Positions 6,490 through 7,486 of a DNA stretch of 7,486 nt are shown in pieces. Under the pieces are notes generated by a model. The model saw nothing but the letters and a program-made list of their open reading frames with translations. It had not been told where the DNA came from and ran no database searches. The first letter of the stretch is position 1. Every line of letters starts with the position of its first letter. A program made the translations under genes and the position numbers. Source of the DNA: Magnetospira sp. (GTDB lineage: Bacteria > Pseudomonadota > Alphaproteobacteria > Rhodospirillales > Magnetospiraceae); NCBI GenBank assembly GCA_028277325.1, contig JANQGL010000162.1, positions 1-7,486 of the forward strand. The letters are read 5' to 3'.

Positions 6490-7486
6490 ATGGGCGTTCC
6501 CCTGATTCAGGCCGCGCGGGTCGGCGGCTATATCGTCAAGCAGAAACTCCTCGGCCGGCGGCGCTATCCCCTGGTCCTGATGCTGGAACCCCTGTTCCAA
6601 TGCAACCTGGCCTGCGCCGGCTGCGGCAAGATCGCCTATCCGAAGGAGATCCTCGCGCAACGCCTGAGCGTGGCGGAGTGCCTGGCGGCGGCCGAGGAAT
6701 GCGGCGCCCCGATCGTCTCCATCCCGGGCGGCGAGCCGCTGCTGCACGACGGCATCGAGGACATCGTCAGGGGCCTGATCGCCCGGAAGCGCTTCGTCTA
6801 CCTGTGCACCAACGCCCTGCTGCTGGAAAAACGGCTCGACCGGTTCGCGCCGACCCCCTACCTGACGTTCTCCGTCCACCTGGACGGCGACCGGGCGCAC
6901 CACGACGCGGTGGTGTGCCGCGACGGGGTGTTCGACAGGGCGGTCTCGGCGATCCGCGCCGCCCGCGCGCGCGGCTTCCGGGTGACCGTCAACAGCACCC
7001 TGTTCGACGACGCCGATCCGGCCGCCTTCGCCGGCTTCTTCGACTTCGCCTGCCGCGACCTGGGGGTCGAGGGGGTCACCGTGGCGCCCGGCTATGCCTA
7101 CGAGAAGGCGCCGGCGCAGGCCCATTTCCTGCGCCGCGAACGCACCAAGGAGTTGTTCCGCGACCTGCTCCGGCGCGGCAAGGGCCGCCGCTGGCGGTTC
7201 AACCAGTCGAGCCTGTACCTGGACTTCCTGGCCGGCAACCAGCCGTTCCGCTGCACCCCCTGGGGCAACCCGACCCGCAACGTGTTCGGCTGGCAGCGCC
7301 CCTGCTACCTGGTCGGCGAGGGCCACGCCCAGAGTTTCCGGGAGCTGATGGAGGACACCGACTGGGACGCCTGGGGCACCGGCCGCAACGAGAAATGCGC
7401 CGACTGCATGGTCCATTCGGGCTACGAGCCGACCGCCGTCGACGCCACCGTCAGCCGCCCCTGGACGGCCCTCAAGGTGGCCCTGT
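6490..7486 (+). CDS. hpnH: HpnH, radical SAM adenosylhopane synthase, first 332 residues (3' end beyond window)
   Basis: HpnH joins a 5'-deoxyadenosyl group from S-adenosylmethionine to hopene (diploptene), giving adenosylhopane, the first step to C35 bacteriohopanepolyols. The radical SAM cluster motif CX3CX2C is C38, C42 and C45 in QCNLACAGCGK, preceded by PLVLMLEPLF. SIPGGEPLLH (77-86) is the GGE motif that binds the SAM amino group. SVHLDGDRAHHD and NSTLFDD are further segments of the barrel. The C-terminal part keeps C255, C272, C303 and C306, the last two in KCADCMVHSGYE (302-313), a Cys-rich region typical of this family. The protein is free of signal peptide. The family is near 380 residues, so the missing tail is about 50 residues. 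The reading frame is open to the right edge with no stop. Start ATG at 6490 is set by the GAGGAG site. Near-certain family assignment. Confidence 0.96.
   Translation, partial: MGVPLIQAARVGGYIVKQKLLGRRRYPLVLMLEPLFQCNLACAGCGKIAYPKEILAQRLSVAECLAAAEECGAPIVSIPGGEPLLHDGIEDIVRGLIARKRFVYLCTNALLLEKRLDRFAPTPYLTFSVHLDGDRAHHDAVVCRDGVFDRAVSAIRAARARGFRVTVNSTLFDDADPAAFAGFFDFACRDLGVEGVTVAPGYAYEKAPAQAHFLRRERTKELFRDLLRRGKGRRWRFNQSSLYLDFLAGNQPFRCTPWGNPTRNVFGWQRPCYLVGEGHAQSFRELMEDTDWDAWGTGRNEKCADCMVHSGYEPTAVDATVSRPWTALKVAL

Noticed and set aside
5434..7416. Minus-strand open frame of 660 codons opposite ispH and hpnH
   Set aside because: Covers two genes with intact catalytic motifs on the other strand; composition rich in Ala, Gly, Val, Gln, His and Asp is typical of a GC-driven shadow.
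1..7486. Mobile element, phage, CRISPR, toxin-antitoxin or defence system
   Set aside because: No transposase, integrase, repeat array, tRNA or defence domain was seen on either strand; the coding content is fully accounted for by hopanoid and isoprenoid genes.

Overview
This window is a GC-rich stretch (roughly 70% G+C by eye) that is almost entirely coding. Every gene fits one theme: hopanoid lipid synthesis, head-group decoration and transport. The gene families (HpnA, HpnH, HpnL, HpnN, and an IspH of the E. coli sequence type), the composition and the tight operon packing suggest a proteobacterium, most likely an alphaproteobacterium of the Rhodospirillales type. The taxonomic call is inference from gene content, not from a marker gene.

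Layout. A short intergenic region (5401-5514) separates two divergent transcription units. The leftward unit (minus strand) reads, in order of transcription: hpnA (NAD-dependent epimerase/dehydratase family), hpnL (UPF0104-type membrane protein), a GT4-family glycosyltransferase, a PIG-L/LmbE-type zinc deacetylase, and hpnN (RND/MMPL hopanoid transporter, cut by the left edge). The genes are separated by 4 bp or overlap by 4 to 8 bp, so this looks like one translationally coupled operon. The rightward unit reads ispH (HMBPP reductase, last step of the MEP isoprenoid pathway) and then hpnH (radical SAM adenosylhopane synthase, cut by the right edge).

How they may work together. IspH makes the C5 precursors from which squalene and hopene are built. 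HpnH attaches the 5'-deoxyadenosyl group to hopene, opening the route to C35 bacteriohopanepolyols. HpnA is a hopanoid-associated oxidoreductase whose exact step is unsettled. The glycosyltransferase and deacetylase could add an N-acetylaminosugar to the polyol and then deacetylate it. HpnL is a polytopic membrane protein linked to this stage, and HpnN carries hopanoids towards the outer membrane. Squalene-hopene cyclase, hpnCDE and hpnG are not in the window.

The most interesting point is that the operon has a GT4 + PIG-L pair where other hopanoid clusters carry HpnI (GT2) and HpnK (YdjC-type deacetylase). This suggests a non-homologous replacement of the head-group aminosugar module, or a different glycosylated hopanoid. 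No RNA genes, mobile elements, CRISPR arrays or convincing terminators were seen.
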